A program made the position numbers and the translations under genes. From assembly GCF_001437205.1 (NCBI RefSeq), contig NZ_JQAZ01000002.1, positions 1-64,000 on the forward strand: a stretch of 64,000 nt of DNA. The letters are read 5' to 3'. The notes under the pieces were generated by a model. The model made no database searches. It had not been told where the DNA came from and saw only the letters and a program-made list of their open reading frames with translations. Source of the DNA: Lactobacillus selangorensis (GTDB lineage: Bacteria > Bacillota > Bacilli > Lactobacillales > Lactobacillaceae). Below are positions 42,119-49,818 of this stretch, one piece after another. The first letter of the stretch is position 1; each line of letters opens with the position of its first letter.

Positions 42119-43486
42119 TTCAGCTTCGTTATTTTGCTTGACGGCAGCTTGTGCCAAAATATTTAAGTAATTCCATGGATGATCGAAGTTCGGCTGGAAG
42201 AAGAAGTCCTGCATCGCCAATTGATCAATTGTCATGTGGGTTGAAATGGCAACCGAGATGACATTGATCGACATGGTGATATCATGCTTGGACATCAACT
42301 GAGCCCCAAGGATGCGGCCAGTACCGACTTCATAAGTCATCTTCATATAAACATCGGCATTGCCGGCTGTTTCACTGATAAAACGTGGCCGCAATGTTTC
42401 CCGAACGAAAATCGAACGCGTCTTTAAAGATGATTTAGCAGCATCGGCTTCTTTCATGCCCGACGTAGCGTACTTGTATTCAAACATGGCTAAAGCAGAT
42501 GTCCCTGAAACAGAAGGCATCTTGACGGTTTCCTTTACCAGGTTTTTAGCCGCTGTCACCCCTTGACGACGTGAGTTTGAAGCCAGCGCAATGTAAATCG
42601 GTTCATCCGTTGGTGCATAGGTAACCATTGTGGCATCCCCAGCTGCAAAAACATCCGGATTGCTGGTCCGTTGATAAGCATCCACGTTGATGACACCTTT
42701 CTTGCCCATTGCTAAACCACTGTCATCGAGCCACTTTGTATTCGGTTTGACCCCAACGGCTTGAACAACGACATCAGCTGGATAGCTGCCCTTGTTAGAA
42801 ACCACTTCACTGACGTTACCGTCTTCATCACCGATAAACTTCTGAACGTCTTCGCCGAGACGCAGCTTGATTCCATGTGTCATCATGGTGTCTTCGAGAA
42901 TGTCGGTAAATTCTTCATCCAAATAAGTAGGAATGATTCGGGGCAGAACATCAATGATTGTCACATTCTTGCCGGCCTTGTTGTAAGCTTCGGCGACTTC
43001 AATCCCGATGTAGCCGCCGCCGACGATCACAACGTTCTTAACCTTCGGATCAACCATTTTCTCTTTATTCTTAATCGCCCAATCACGTCCCCGCAAAACG
43101 CCGACGTTCTTCAAATCATGCCCAGGAATCGGCAATGTGCTTGCCAAAGCCCCTGGTGCGAGAATCAATTTGTCATAGCTTTCATTGCGATCTTGCTGAT
43201 GCTTCAAATCAACGACATGAATTGTCTTATTCTTTACATCCAGCCCATCGACCTGGGTCTGAACATAAACGTCGACCCCCTTCTTCGATAAACTATCCTT
43301 GGAAGCATAATGAAGTTTGTTGACGTTGTCTGTGATGCCTTCTAAGTAAGATTGAATCCCGCAGGATAAGAAGGAAACCTTATCGCCCTCTTCAAACATA
43401 GCAACTGTTGCATCCGGATACTGCTGGCGAGCTGTTTTGACCGCTTCATAACCAGCATGTGATGAACCAACGACTAAAATACGCAT
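42116..43486 (-). CDS. nox: NADH oxidase, CoA-disulfide reductase family
   Basis: A 456-residue FAD enzyme. The FAD-binding N-terminus is ILVVGSSHAGYEA with His10, the redox-active single cysteine is Cys42 in SFLSCGIQ, the NADH-binding motif is VVIVGGGYIGIEVAEAY (about residues 152-168), and the second FAD motif is VFAAGDATMV. The Cys/His pattern is that of H2O-forming NADH oxidase and NADH peroxidase of lactic acid bacteria. It regenerates NAD+ and removes oxygen. The start follows GGAGGTTATTTTC. An extended -10 TGCTAAAAT lies about 90 bp upstream. It terminates in T2. Confidence 0.9.
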   Translation of the reverse strand: MRILVVGSSHAGYEAVKTARQQYPDATVAMFEEGDKVSFLSCGIQSYLEGITDNVNKLHYASKDSLSKKGVDVYVQTQVDGLDVKNKTIHVVDLKHQQDRNESYDKLILAPGALASTLPIPGHDLKNVGVLRGRDWAIKNKEKMVDPKVKNVVIVGGGYIGIEVAEAYNKAGKNVTIIDVLPRIIPTYLDEEFTDILEDTMMTHGIKLRLGEDVQKFIGDEDGNVSEVVSNKGSYPADVVVQAVGVKPNTKWLDDSGLAMGKKGVINVDAYQRTSNPDVFAAGDATMVTYAPTDEPIYIALASNSRRQGVTAAKNLVKETVKMPSVSGTSALAMFEYKYATSGMKEADAAKSSLKTRSIFVRETLRPRFISETAGNADVYMKMTYEVGTGRILGAQLMSKHDITMSINVISVAISTHMTIDQLAMQDFFFQPNFDHPWNYLNILAQAAVKQNNEAE

Positions 43487-43599
43487 GAAAATAACCTCCT
43501 CGATTGCTACCCTGCGGCGATTGCTTGCAACCAGTTGTGCAGGATAGAGTTGTGATTGTCTAATTCGCTTTCATTTTAGCAGGCGTCCCCGAAAAAAGC

Positions 43600-43632
43600 A
43601 ATTAAAAAGCCCCAGCAATCCGAAAATTGTTG
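43600..43632 (-). terminator. Probable terminator of cls
   Basis: CCAACAAT / ATTGCTGG stem with one mismatch, then GGGCTTTTT on the minus strand, 15 nt after the cls stop. Confidence 0.55.
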
Positions 43633-43646
43633 GAACTGGTCTGAGT

Positions 43647-45104
43647 CTACAAGACTGGCGATAGCAGCCGTGAAAAACGCTGCTTGAACCGCAGCCATTC
43701 TGACTGATTATCAATATCTTCCTGCGTCAGTTCACGGGAATAAAACATATCTTTTTCAAAAATATGCGTCTGTTTACGGGCAATCTTGCGATCATACATG
43801 AACGTGTTGATCTCAAAATTCAATTTATAACTGCGGATATCCTGATTGGCCGAACCGATCGAAACAATCTGATCATCCATCACGACGGTTTTGGCATGGA
43901 TAAACCCGTTTTGGTAGATGTAGATGTGCACGCCACGGCCGAATAAAATCTGCGCATAATACTGGGTTGCACGGTAGATAAACGGATGGTCCGGCATGTC
44001 AGGAATCATAATGCGGACATCGACGCCTGCCGAAGCGGCGATACATAACGCCGACAGCACACTTTCATCCGGCACTAAATACGGCGACTGAATCCAAATC
44101 GAGCGTTTCGCCATCGAAATCATTCGAATGTAACCATCCCGAATCGGCAGAACACCAGCAACGGGACCGCTAGTTACCACTTGCAAGTTGGTCGTCGCAT
44201 CCTTGATTTTCGGCGGATGCGGGAAATACTGCGCTTGGTAATGAACTTCCTCCTGCGGCCGTACGGAAGCATTCCAATCCATCATAAAATGCATCTGCAA
44301 AGCCAAAACCCCAGTTCCGACCATCCGCAAGTGCGTGTCCCGCCAATAACCGAACTTCTTTTTGCGGCCGACGTATTGATCGCCGATATTGAAACCGCCG
44401 GTGTAGCCGATTTTGCCGTCGATAACGACATTTTTACGGTGGTCATGGTAATTCAGCCGTGATTTGGTCAGTGAATTATGCGACGTCACAAAAGTGGCAT
44501 CCTGGCCGCCGTAACTTTCAAATTTTTTGAACCATTTTTTGGTCGTCCCATGCGAACCGAATGCGTCATACAGGACTCGTACTTGAACGCCTTGCTGTGC
44601 CTTTTTTTCAATCAAATGCAGAAACTGAGTGCCCAGCTCATCTGGATAAATCGTATAAAATTCGACATGGACACTTTCAGTTGCCTGATCGATTTCAGCA
44701 AACATTTTTTTAAAAAGCGTTTCGCCGTCTGTAAACAAATCAATATGATTCCGTCGTGTCAAAGGTGCCTTATCCAAGGTCCGAAACAACTGAATCAGCT
44801 GGTTCGCACTATCCGTGATCGAATCAGAATCCTGCCGTTTCATCCCGACATTATCATGCTGCTGCATCTCGAATAGTTGTTCCAGCCCGACGCGATCTTG
44901 TCCCTGAATATGGTAAATTTTCTGACGACCCATCCCCCGTCCGGTAAAGGAATACAGCAAGAATCCGAAAATCGGAAGCAGAATCAGCACCAGCAGCCAG
45001 GCCCAAGTCGCCGCAATATCACGTGGCTTGCGGAAGACCGTAATGACAGCGGCGAGTGTGTTGAAAAAGATGATTGCTAATAAAATCCAATTAAAGATAC
45101 TCAT
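43647..45104 (-). CDS. cls: Cardiolipin synthase
   Basis: A 485-residue membrane phosphatidyltransferase. Two N-terminal transmembrane helices (residues 3-22 and 35-55) are followed by two phospholipase-D HKD motifs: YHDHRKNVVIDGKIGYTGG (about 228-246) and FIHAKTVVMDDQIVSIGSAN (about 405-424). It joins two phosphatidylglycerol molecules into cardiolipin. The length matches bacterial Cls. The start at 45104 follows GGGGAG by 7 nt; the upstream in-frame region has no ribosome site. Confidence 0.93.
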   Translation of the reverse strand: MSIFNWILLAIIFFNTLAAVITVFRKPRDIAATWAWLLVLILLPIFGFLLYSFTGRGMGRQKIYHIQGQDRVGLEQLFEMQQHDNVGMKRQDSDSITDSANQLIQLFRTLDKAPLTRRNHIDLFTDGETLFKKMFAEIDQATESVHVEFYTIYPDELGTQFLHLIEKKAQQGVQVRVLYDAFGSHGTTKKWFKKFESYGGQDATFVTSHNSLTKSRLNYHDHRKNVVIDGKIGYTGGFNIGDQYVGRKKKFGYWRDTHLRMVGTGVLALQMHFMMDWNASVRPQEEVHYQAQYFPHPPKIKDATTNLQVVTSGPVAGVLPIRDGYIRMISMAKRSIWIQSPYLVPDESVLSALCIAASAGVDVRIMIPDMPDHPFIYRATQYYAQILFGRGVHIYIYQNGFIHAKTVVMDDQIVSIGSANQDIRSYKLNFEINTFMYDRKIARKQTHIFEKDMFYSRELTQEDIDNQSEWLRFKQRFSRLLSPVL

Positions 45105-45272
45105 CAAAAACTCCCCTATGTATATGCTTTCTTCATTATACGCGTCTCGCAATCGAAACGAAACGGATACCCCCCTTTTTGGCGACCGGCAAATTGTAAC
45201 TAGAATTTATTGCACTTGCGATGCAAAACAGGCTACAATGAATGCATAAAAATAGGATTGGAGTATCTAAAT

Positions 45273-46070
45273 TTGTCTGCACAAGAAGATCAAAATCGAA
45301 TTCTCGCCTTGCAAAAGGGGATCAATTTCCGTGAACTGGGCGGCTATCCGACCCAAGACGGACGCCATCTTAAATGGCATAAATTATTACGTTCGGGCAC
45401 GATGAATCGGCTCACTCAGGAAGACATCGACTATTTGATCGATTACGGTCTTCGTTACGACATCGACCTCCGTTCCGAAGACGAAGCCCAAGTCTCGCCG
45501 GACAAGCTGCGCAATACCGTCGTTTACCAATTAACACCAGTTTATCCGTTTGTAGATCAAACGACCGGACGGCGCTTCAAACACCGCCTGAAGCATCTGC
45601 TGGGCCATGCGAAAAATCAGCCGCTGATGGGCGACACCTACACCCAGATGATTACCGATTCGCATCCGCAGGAAACCTACCGCAATTTATTTGAAACCCT
45701 GCTGATGAACGATGAGGACAACTCAAGCGTTGTCTTTCATTGTGCAGCCGGCAAAGACCGGACCGGCGTCGGTGCAATGCTGGTCCTCAGCGCATTGGGA
45801 GTTGATAAAGAATTGATTCGCAAAGATTACCTGCTGACCAACGTCGTTTTAGGCGGCGGCGATAAGCACGCCATCAAAGCCATGCTGACATCAACTGGGA
45901 ATGCGCAGGTCGATCAGATGAACGCTGGGATGGGTGTCGAAAGCAGCAACTTCGACGCTGTCTTTGCGGCGATTGAGGCCGAATCCGGCACAGTCGAACA
46001 ATATTTACATGATAAAATGAAGCTTTCCGATGAAGACCTTGAACAGCTCAAAAACCTTTATCTGGAATAA
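45273..46070 (+). CDS. Dual-specificity/tyrosine protein phosphatase (LipA-like)
   Basis: A 265-residue phosphatase. The N-terminal NFRELGGYPTQDGRHLKW is typical of the lipid/tyrosine phosphatase family Y_phosphatase3. The P-loop is FHCAAGKDRTGVGAMLVLSA with nucleophile Cys157 and Arg163. Related enzymes act on phosphotyrosine or phosphoinositides. The start is TTG at 45273, 9 nt after GGAG; no ATG with a ribosome site lies in frame. It is co-oriented with the next HAD gene, 26 nt away. Confidence 0.85.
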   Translation: MSAQEDQNRILALQKGINFRELGGYPTQDGRHLKWHKLLRSGTMNRLTQEDIDYLIDYGLRYDIDLRSEDEAQVSPDKLRNTVVYQLTPVYPFVDQTTGRRFKHRLKHLLGHAKNQPLMGDTYTQMITDSHPQETYRNLFETLLMNDEDNSSVVFHCAAGKDRTGVGAMLVLSALGVDKELIRKDYLLTNVVLGGGDKHAIKAMLTSTGNAQVDQMNAGMGVESSNFDAVFAAIEAESGTVEQYLHDKMKLSDEDLEQLKNLYLE

Positions 46071-46096
46071 GCACCGTTTTAATGGGAGGAATCAGA

Positions 46097-46882
46097 ATGT
46101 ATCAAGGCATTGTTTTTTTCGATCTCGATGGAACCTTATTGAATGATGAAAAACAAGTTCCGCAGGAAAATCTGGCTGCACTCGCACAGTTGCAGAAAAA
46201 CAATATTCTGCCAGCGTTGTCGACGGGACGCAATTTATTCGAATTGAAGGATTTATTGGCCGCAACACACATCGACACCGTTAATGGCGCTAATGGCGCT
46301 TATGTCATGTACCATAATGAAAAATTAAGCGCCGCTCCAATTTCGCCGAAAACAATTGAAGCCCTCAATGAAAAGGCTCGTTCCGAAGACCTGCAAATTG
46401 CTTATTACAACGACCAGCACTTTGCAGTTACGGGGAAGAATCAGCTTGTCGAAGATAACTATCACATGCTGCGTTTCAACCAGGTCCCGGTTGACCCCGA
46501 CTTCTACAAACAAGAGCCCGTCTACATGATGCTGCTGTTCACGCCGCATCAGCCCAAGCTCGACCGTCAGATCGAATACGAGGACGAATTTGCTGACCAG
46601 CTGCACTTCTTCCGAAATGGCCCTTACGCTCTTGACGTCGTGCGTAACGGCATCGACAAAGGGGTCGGCATCAAAACTCTGCTGAAAGATGCCAAATTGG
46701 AAGGCGTGCCAACCTATGCATTCGGCGACGGTTACAACGACTTGGAAATGTTCCAAGCGGTCGATCATCCGATTTCCATGGCGAACGGCGTCACACAGGC
46801 TCAAGAAATGGCCGATTTTGTGACCACCACCAATTTAGATGGCGGCATCGTCAAAGGCTTGCAGCATTTCGATTTAATTTAA
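46097..46882 (+). CDS. Cof-type HAD hydrolase
   Basis: A 261-residue HAD phosphatase of subfamily IIB. Motif I is FFDLDGTLLNDEK (residues 7-19), motif II is ALSTGRN, and motif III/IV is KGVGIKTLL and FGDGYNDLEMFQ; a C2 cap lies between them. Cof proteins dephosphorylate sugar phosphates, FMN or PLP; the substrate is undetermined. The start at 46097 follows GGGAGG. It likely forms an operon with the phosphatase upstream and ends at a strong terminator. Confidence 0.9.
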   Translation: MYQGIVFFDLDGTLLNDEKQVPQENLAALAQLQKNNILPALSTGRNLFELKDLLAATHIDTVNGANGAYVMYHNEKLSAAPISPKTIEALNEKARSEDLQIAYYNDQHFAVTGKNQLVEDNYHMLRFNQVPVDPDFYKQEPVYMMLLFTPHQPKLDRQIEYEDEFADQLHFFRNGPYALDVVRNGIDKGVGIKTLLKDAKLEGVPTYAFGDGYNDLEMFQAVDHPISMANGVTQAQEMADFVTTTNLDGGIVKGLQHFDLI

Positions 46883-46890
46883 ACAATCAC

Positions 46891-46921
46891 AAAAGGGCGA
46901 GCCAATATGGTTCGCCCTTTT
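46891..46921. terminator. Bidirectional terminator
   Basis: AAAAGGGCGA / TTCGCCCTTTT stem between convergent genes. Confidence 0.9.
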
Positions 46922-46927
46922 CAAATG

Positions 46928-47158
46928 CTAAAGTCGTTTCACAATTTGATAACGCCGCAATGGCGCCAGCTGTTCTTTAATGTGAGCCGCATCGGCAATC
47001 CGAAAGACGGCGTAGCAAGCGTCTTCCGGTGCCTGTACGAGCACAAATTGCTGCGGATGCTGCTGATAATGAAAGATTTCGGCGCTGCGCATAACGGCGT
47101 TATAATCGTAGTTCTGTGCGATCGCATCGCCAGGATTGAACAAAATGTCTTCTGCCAT
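46928..47158 (-). CDS. Small protein of unknown function
   Basis: A 76-residue soluble protein: MAEDILFNPGDAIAQNYDYN at the start, then a beta/alpha segment QQFVLVQAPEDACYAVFRIADA and a basic end (LRRYQIVKRL). No motif was recognised. The start at 47158 lies 5 nt after AGTGGGAG. It follows an exported-protein gene on the same strand, with 60 nt between. Confidence 0.65.
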   Translation of the reverse strand: MAEDILFNPGDAIAQNYDYNAVMRSAEIFHYQQHPQQFVLVQAPEDACYAVFRIADAAHIKEQLAPLRRYQIVKRL

Positions 47159-47221
47159 TGCTCCCACTCCCTTTCATTGGGTACTGCCAGTATGACAGGC
47201 AGCGGTGTTAAAATGCAACCT

Positions 47222-47950
47222 TTATGCCAGGCTAGTAATCATCTGCAGAATCATCTTCGGCTGCGAAGCGGCTAATGTATAGACAGCTTTATCCTTCTGC
47301 CAAACAACATGATTGGCTAATTCTGATGGATGGGCTTCAAAAGTAAAGGCACCTTTTTTAATATTCTTCGGCAGTTTGGTCGTCGCTAAACTCGTAACAA
47401 TTTTCTTTCCTAAACCAACAGGATTGTCCTTTTCTTGGTTCACTGCATGAATCGTAAAGGAACAATGGTCCTCCGTCCAATGCAAATAACTGGACCCGGC
47501 GGCACGATCCATCGTCGCTGTGATTCCATGACCTAATTTGACTTTATCGCCGCCCTGGTCCGCTTTAAAATAGTTGATCTGCTGGGCAGCATCGGCCGCT
47601 TTGGCGTAACTCTTTTTTGAATACATCGCTGCCGGAGTGCCGTTTTTCACTTTGGCGTCATTTAAAGCTAGCTGATGGGCTGCTGAATAATACGTGACCC
47701 GAAAGGCATGCGTTGTTTTAGTGAGGGTCGCATTCAGTCCAGTCGGTAATTTGGGAAAAGATTCAGCATTCATTTTTTGTTTTAACTGTTTCTGGATTGA
47801 CGGGCTAGTGGTCGCAGTGGCAGTTTTCGCAGCGGCCGCTGCCATCCGCATATCGAGCTGCCGATAGTGGGCAATTCCGGCCGCTTGCGGCGATGTATAA
47901 CCGCTAAACAGCCCCGCACAGGCAATGATCAAAACAAGTGACTTTTTCAT
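47222..47950 (-). CDS. Exported protein of unknown function
   Basis: A 242-residue protein. The signal peptide is MKKSLVLIIACAGLFSGYTS; a Cys at residue 11 sits after IIA, but this is a poor lipobox, so signal peptidase I cleavage near PQAAG is more likely. An Ala/Thr-rich linker follows, then a beta-rich domain with AFRVTYYSAAHQLALND and SSYLHWTEDHCSFTIHA. No family was recognised. The third of three consecutive ATGs (47950) has the best spacing to GGGGGG. Confidence 0.7.
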   Translation of the reverse strand: MKKSLVLIIACAGLFSGYTSPQAAGIAHYRQLDMRMAAAAAKTATATTSPSIQKQLKQKMNAESFPKLPTGLNATLTKTTHAFRVTYYSAAHQLALNDAKVKNGTPAAMYSKKSYAKAADAAQQINYFKADQGGDKVKLGHGITATMDRAAGSSYLHWTEDHCSFTIHAVNQEKDNPVGLGKKIVTSLATTKLPKNIKKGAFTFEAHPSELANHVVWQKDKAVYTLAASQPKMILQMITSLA

Positions 47951-48128
47951 CATCATTCCCCCCTTACGTTTAAAAAAAGATTAGCACCCCTTTCGAACCA
48001 ATTCTAATAATCGTGCTCGTCATTTGTGAAAAAACAAACAAGTTGAAAATTCAGCCGTCTTTGCTTGTTTTAAACGGCTTAGGTCGTTAGAATGAACGTG
48101 AAATCAATTTGGAAAGGGATGGATGAGA

Positions 48129-48542
48129 ATGGCAAACGACTTGTCTTTAGATCATTTGAATCATTTAGCACGGCGTGTTTTTGGTGATAATTTACCAACG
48201 GATTGGTTACAAGGGACTGGCACGATGAAAACAGATATTGTAGAAAATGATGACAACTATGTGGTCACAATTGATCTTCCTGGTTTAAATAAAAATGATA
48301 TTCGGCTGAATTACAGTGACGGTTTGCTGGTTGTTCGTGCCACAGCAAAGCAAAAGCATGACGAAACTAACGATCAAAACCAATTAATCCGCAGCGAACG
48401 TCATTACGGCACCGTTGAACGGCAATATGCATTGCCAGATGTCGATGAAGCAAAAGTAACAGCAGCTTATCAGGATGGCGTTTTGACAATCACCCTTCCT
48501 AAGACGGCTGATGCCCAGAAACATCACATCGAAATTAACTAA
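48129..48542 (+). CDS. hsp20: Hsp20 small heat shock protein
   Basis: A 137-residue chaperone. The alpha-crystallin domain covers about residues 33-128: MKTDIVENDDNYVVTIDLPGL at the start, ERHYGTVERQYALPDVDE, and the A-x-x-x-G-V-L-T-I-T-L-P motif in AAYQDGVLTITLP. It binds unfolding proteins without ATP. No CIRCE or CtsR heptads were seen upstream, so heat control must be by another route. The start at 48129 follows AAAGGGATGG; the ATG two codons earlier is too close. Confidence 0.93.
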   Translation: MANDLSLDHLNHLARRVFGDNLPTDWLQGTGTMKTDIVENDDNYVVTIDLPGLNKNDIRLNYSDGLLVVRATAKQKHDETNDQNQLIRSERHYGTVERQYALPDVDEAKVTAAYQDGVLTITLPKTADAQKHHIEIN

Positions 48543-48552
48543 ATAACTGCAC

Positions 48553-48593
48553 AAAAAAAGGATTTCCGACATTATTGCCGGAAATCCTTTTTT
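48553..48593. terminator. Bidirectional terminator overlapping convergent stop codon
   Basis: AAGGATTTCCG / CCGGAAATCCTT stem with T6 flank. The minus-strand small gene (stop 48572) encodes its last residues inside this stem. Confidence 0.9.
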
Positions 48594-48859
48594 AACGCTT
48601 CTGCAGCGGTTTGTGTCCAACGCAGGTCCAACCCCTGCCATAATTTTTCAGTCTGCAATTTTTGTGCCTGCTGGACAGTCAAATCGGTCGTTTTGGCGGC
48701 CGCAAACTGGCGCTGCACAAATTTGCCATGTTCAAAAGTATCCCGCACGTGTAATAAATGAAACGGATAATGGCGATCTAACGGCACCGTACGGATCCAA
48801 TAAACTGGATTGACGACGACCAGATAATAAAACTGGTCGCCTGAAAAATCATGCTTCAT
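48572..48859 (-). CDS. Small protein coupled to lexA
   Basis: A 95-residue protein: MKHDFSGDQFYYLVVVNPVY, then WIRTVPLDRHYPFHLLHVRD and a C-terminal helical segment rich in Gln/Lys (QQAQKLQTEKLWQGLDLRW). Its ATG lies 4 nt after the lexA stop with no strong ribosome site of its own, so it is probably translated by coupling and induced with lexA. No family was recognised; it is not the UPF0291 protein often found beside lexA. The stop codon lies within the terminator hairpin. Confidence 0.62.
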   Translation of the reverse strand: MKHDFSGDQFYYLVVVNPVYWIRTVPLDRHYPFHLLHVRDTFEHGKFVQRQFAAAKTTDLTVQQAQKLQTEKLWQGLDLRWTQTAAEALKKDFRQ

Positions 48860-48863
48860 TTGC

Positions 48864-49487
48864 CTAGATCAGTGCCGGCCGGTACAAACTGACAACGACT
48901 CCTAAAATCGTGACACTGTCGAAATACATATCGTCCATGTCATCATTTTCAGGATGGAGCCGAATACGATCGTCTTCTTTATAGAACCGCTTGACAGTTG
49001 CTTCGATTTCTTCCGTCTGGGCAACGACAATCTGACCATTTTCAGCATCGTGCTGACGTTTGACGATAATTTCGTCGCCATTTAAGATACCGATATTGAT
49101 CATCGAATTCCCCTGAACATGCAGCATAAACAGATCGGACGGATCAAAGTTAAGATCATCCGGGACTGGGAAGTAATCTTCGACGTTTTCGATGGCCGTA
49201 ATCGGCACACCAGCAGCAACTGTCCCGATGATTGGAATCTGTTTCTTTTCAATGCCGATCAATTTGGCCCCTTTTTCGGTAATTTCAAGGGCTCGTGGTT
49301 TAGTCGGGTCCTTAGTGATATAGCCTTCCTTGAGCATTCGTGACAAATAGCCGGCAACTGTACTGGAGGAACTAATGTTGATGGCCTTGCCGATTTCCCG
49401 GACCGTTGGCGGATAACCGTTGTGTTCAATGGAATCGTGGATTACATGCAATACCTGTTCCCACCGTTTTGTATTGACTCGTGCCAT
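48864..49487 (-). CDS. lexA: LexA repressor of the SOS response
   Basis: A 207-residue repressor. Winged-helix domain at residues 1-68 (GYPPTVREIGKAINISSSSTVAGYL). Self-cleavage site Ala92-Gly93 in VAAGVP. Catalytic Ser128 in GNSMINIG and Lys166 in ATVKRF. After RecA-stimulated autoproteolysis it releases SOS genes. A perfect SOS box lies within its own promoter (49553-49566). The RBS is GAGGTG, 7 nt before ATG. Confidence 0.96.
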   Translation of the reverse strand: MARVNTKRWEQVLHVIHDSIEHNGYPPTVREIGKAINISSSSTVAGYLSRMLKEGYITKDPTKPRALEITEKGAKLIGIEKKQIPIIGTVAAGVPITAIENVEDYFPVPDDLNFDPSDLFMLHVQGNSMINIGILNGDEIIVKRQHDAENGQIVVAQTEEIEATVKRFYKEDDRIRLHPENDDMDDMYFDSVTILGVVVSLYRPALI

Positions 49488-49539
49488 AATTTTGCACCTC
49501 ATTTTCTAATTATGTAGTTGATGTCTATTCTTAAGTCTT

Positions 49540-49569
49540 ATCCTAGCACATTCGAACGAGTGTTTGCAA
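49540..49569 (-). promoter_or_regulatory. lexA promoter with LexA (SOS) box
   Basis: CGAACGAGTGTTTG at 49553-49566 fits the Gram-positive consensus CGAACRNRYGTTYG at every position. It sits in the 18-bp spacer between TTGCAA (-35, 49564-49569) and TAGGAT (-10, 49540-49545, with upstream TG) on the minus strand, so LexA binding blocks lexA transcription. Confidence 0.92.
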
Positions 49570-49622
49570 TCAAAAACCGAACCTATTTTCGGAGAACAGC
49601 CTAAATTGTGCCGAAAACACAA

Positions 49623-49657
49623 AAAAACAGACTCAACGTGAATTGAGTCTGTTTTAA
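49623..49657. terminator. Terminator downstream of xfp region
   Basis: AACAGACTCAA / TTGAGTCTGTT stem with A and T flanks, on the lexA side of element R10. Reading on the minus strand, it ends xfp transcripts. Confidence 0.85.
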
Positions 49658-49773
49658 ATGTGTTTCAAAGAACTGACCATTTCGTTTAACTCACTTTGGA
49701 TGTGGATTTAAAAACCAAATCCGCATCCAAAGTTTTGTTAAGCCTCATTGTCACCCGTTCTTTTCCACACTCT
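49655..49773 (-). repeat. Structured intergenic element (copy R10)
   Basis: On the minus strand it starts AGAGTGTGGAAAAGAACGGG and ends TCTTTGAAACACATTTAAAA. The central 16-bp stem is 49694-49709 with 49717-49732 (CTTTGGATG.. / ..CATCCAAAG), one wobble pair. The outer stem is AAGAAC / GTTCTT with TGAC / GTCA. Confidence 0.8.
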
Positions 49774-49810
49774 GTTTTTAAATGTGTTCCAAGGAACTGA
49801 CCATTCGTTT
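49774..49810 (-). repeat. Structured element, right-end fragment (R11)
   Basis: The minus strand reads AATGGTCAGTTCCTTGGAAC then ACATTTAAAA, nearly the same as the right end of R10. It lies immediately downstream of the xfp stop codon. Confidence 0.6.
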
Positions 49811-49818
49811 CACTTATG

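Noticed and set aside
48000-48128. CIRCE or CtsR operator in front of hsp20 (and 55514-55608 in front of clpL)
   Set aside because: ATTAGCACCCC near 47984 is only half of a CIRCE arm with no partner, and no GGTCAAA heptads were found at either gene.
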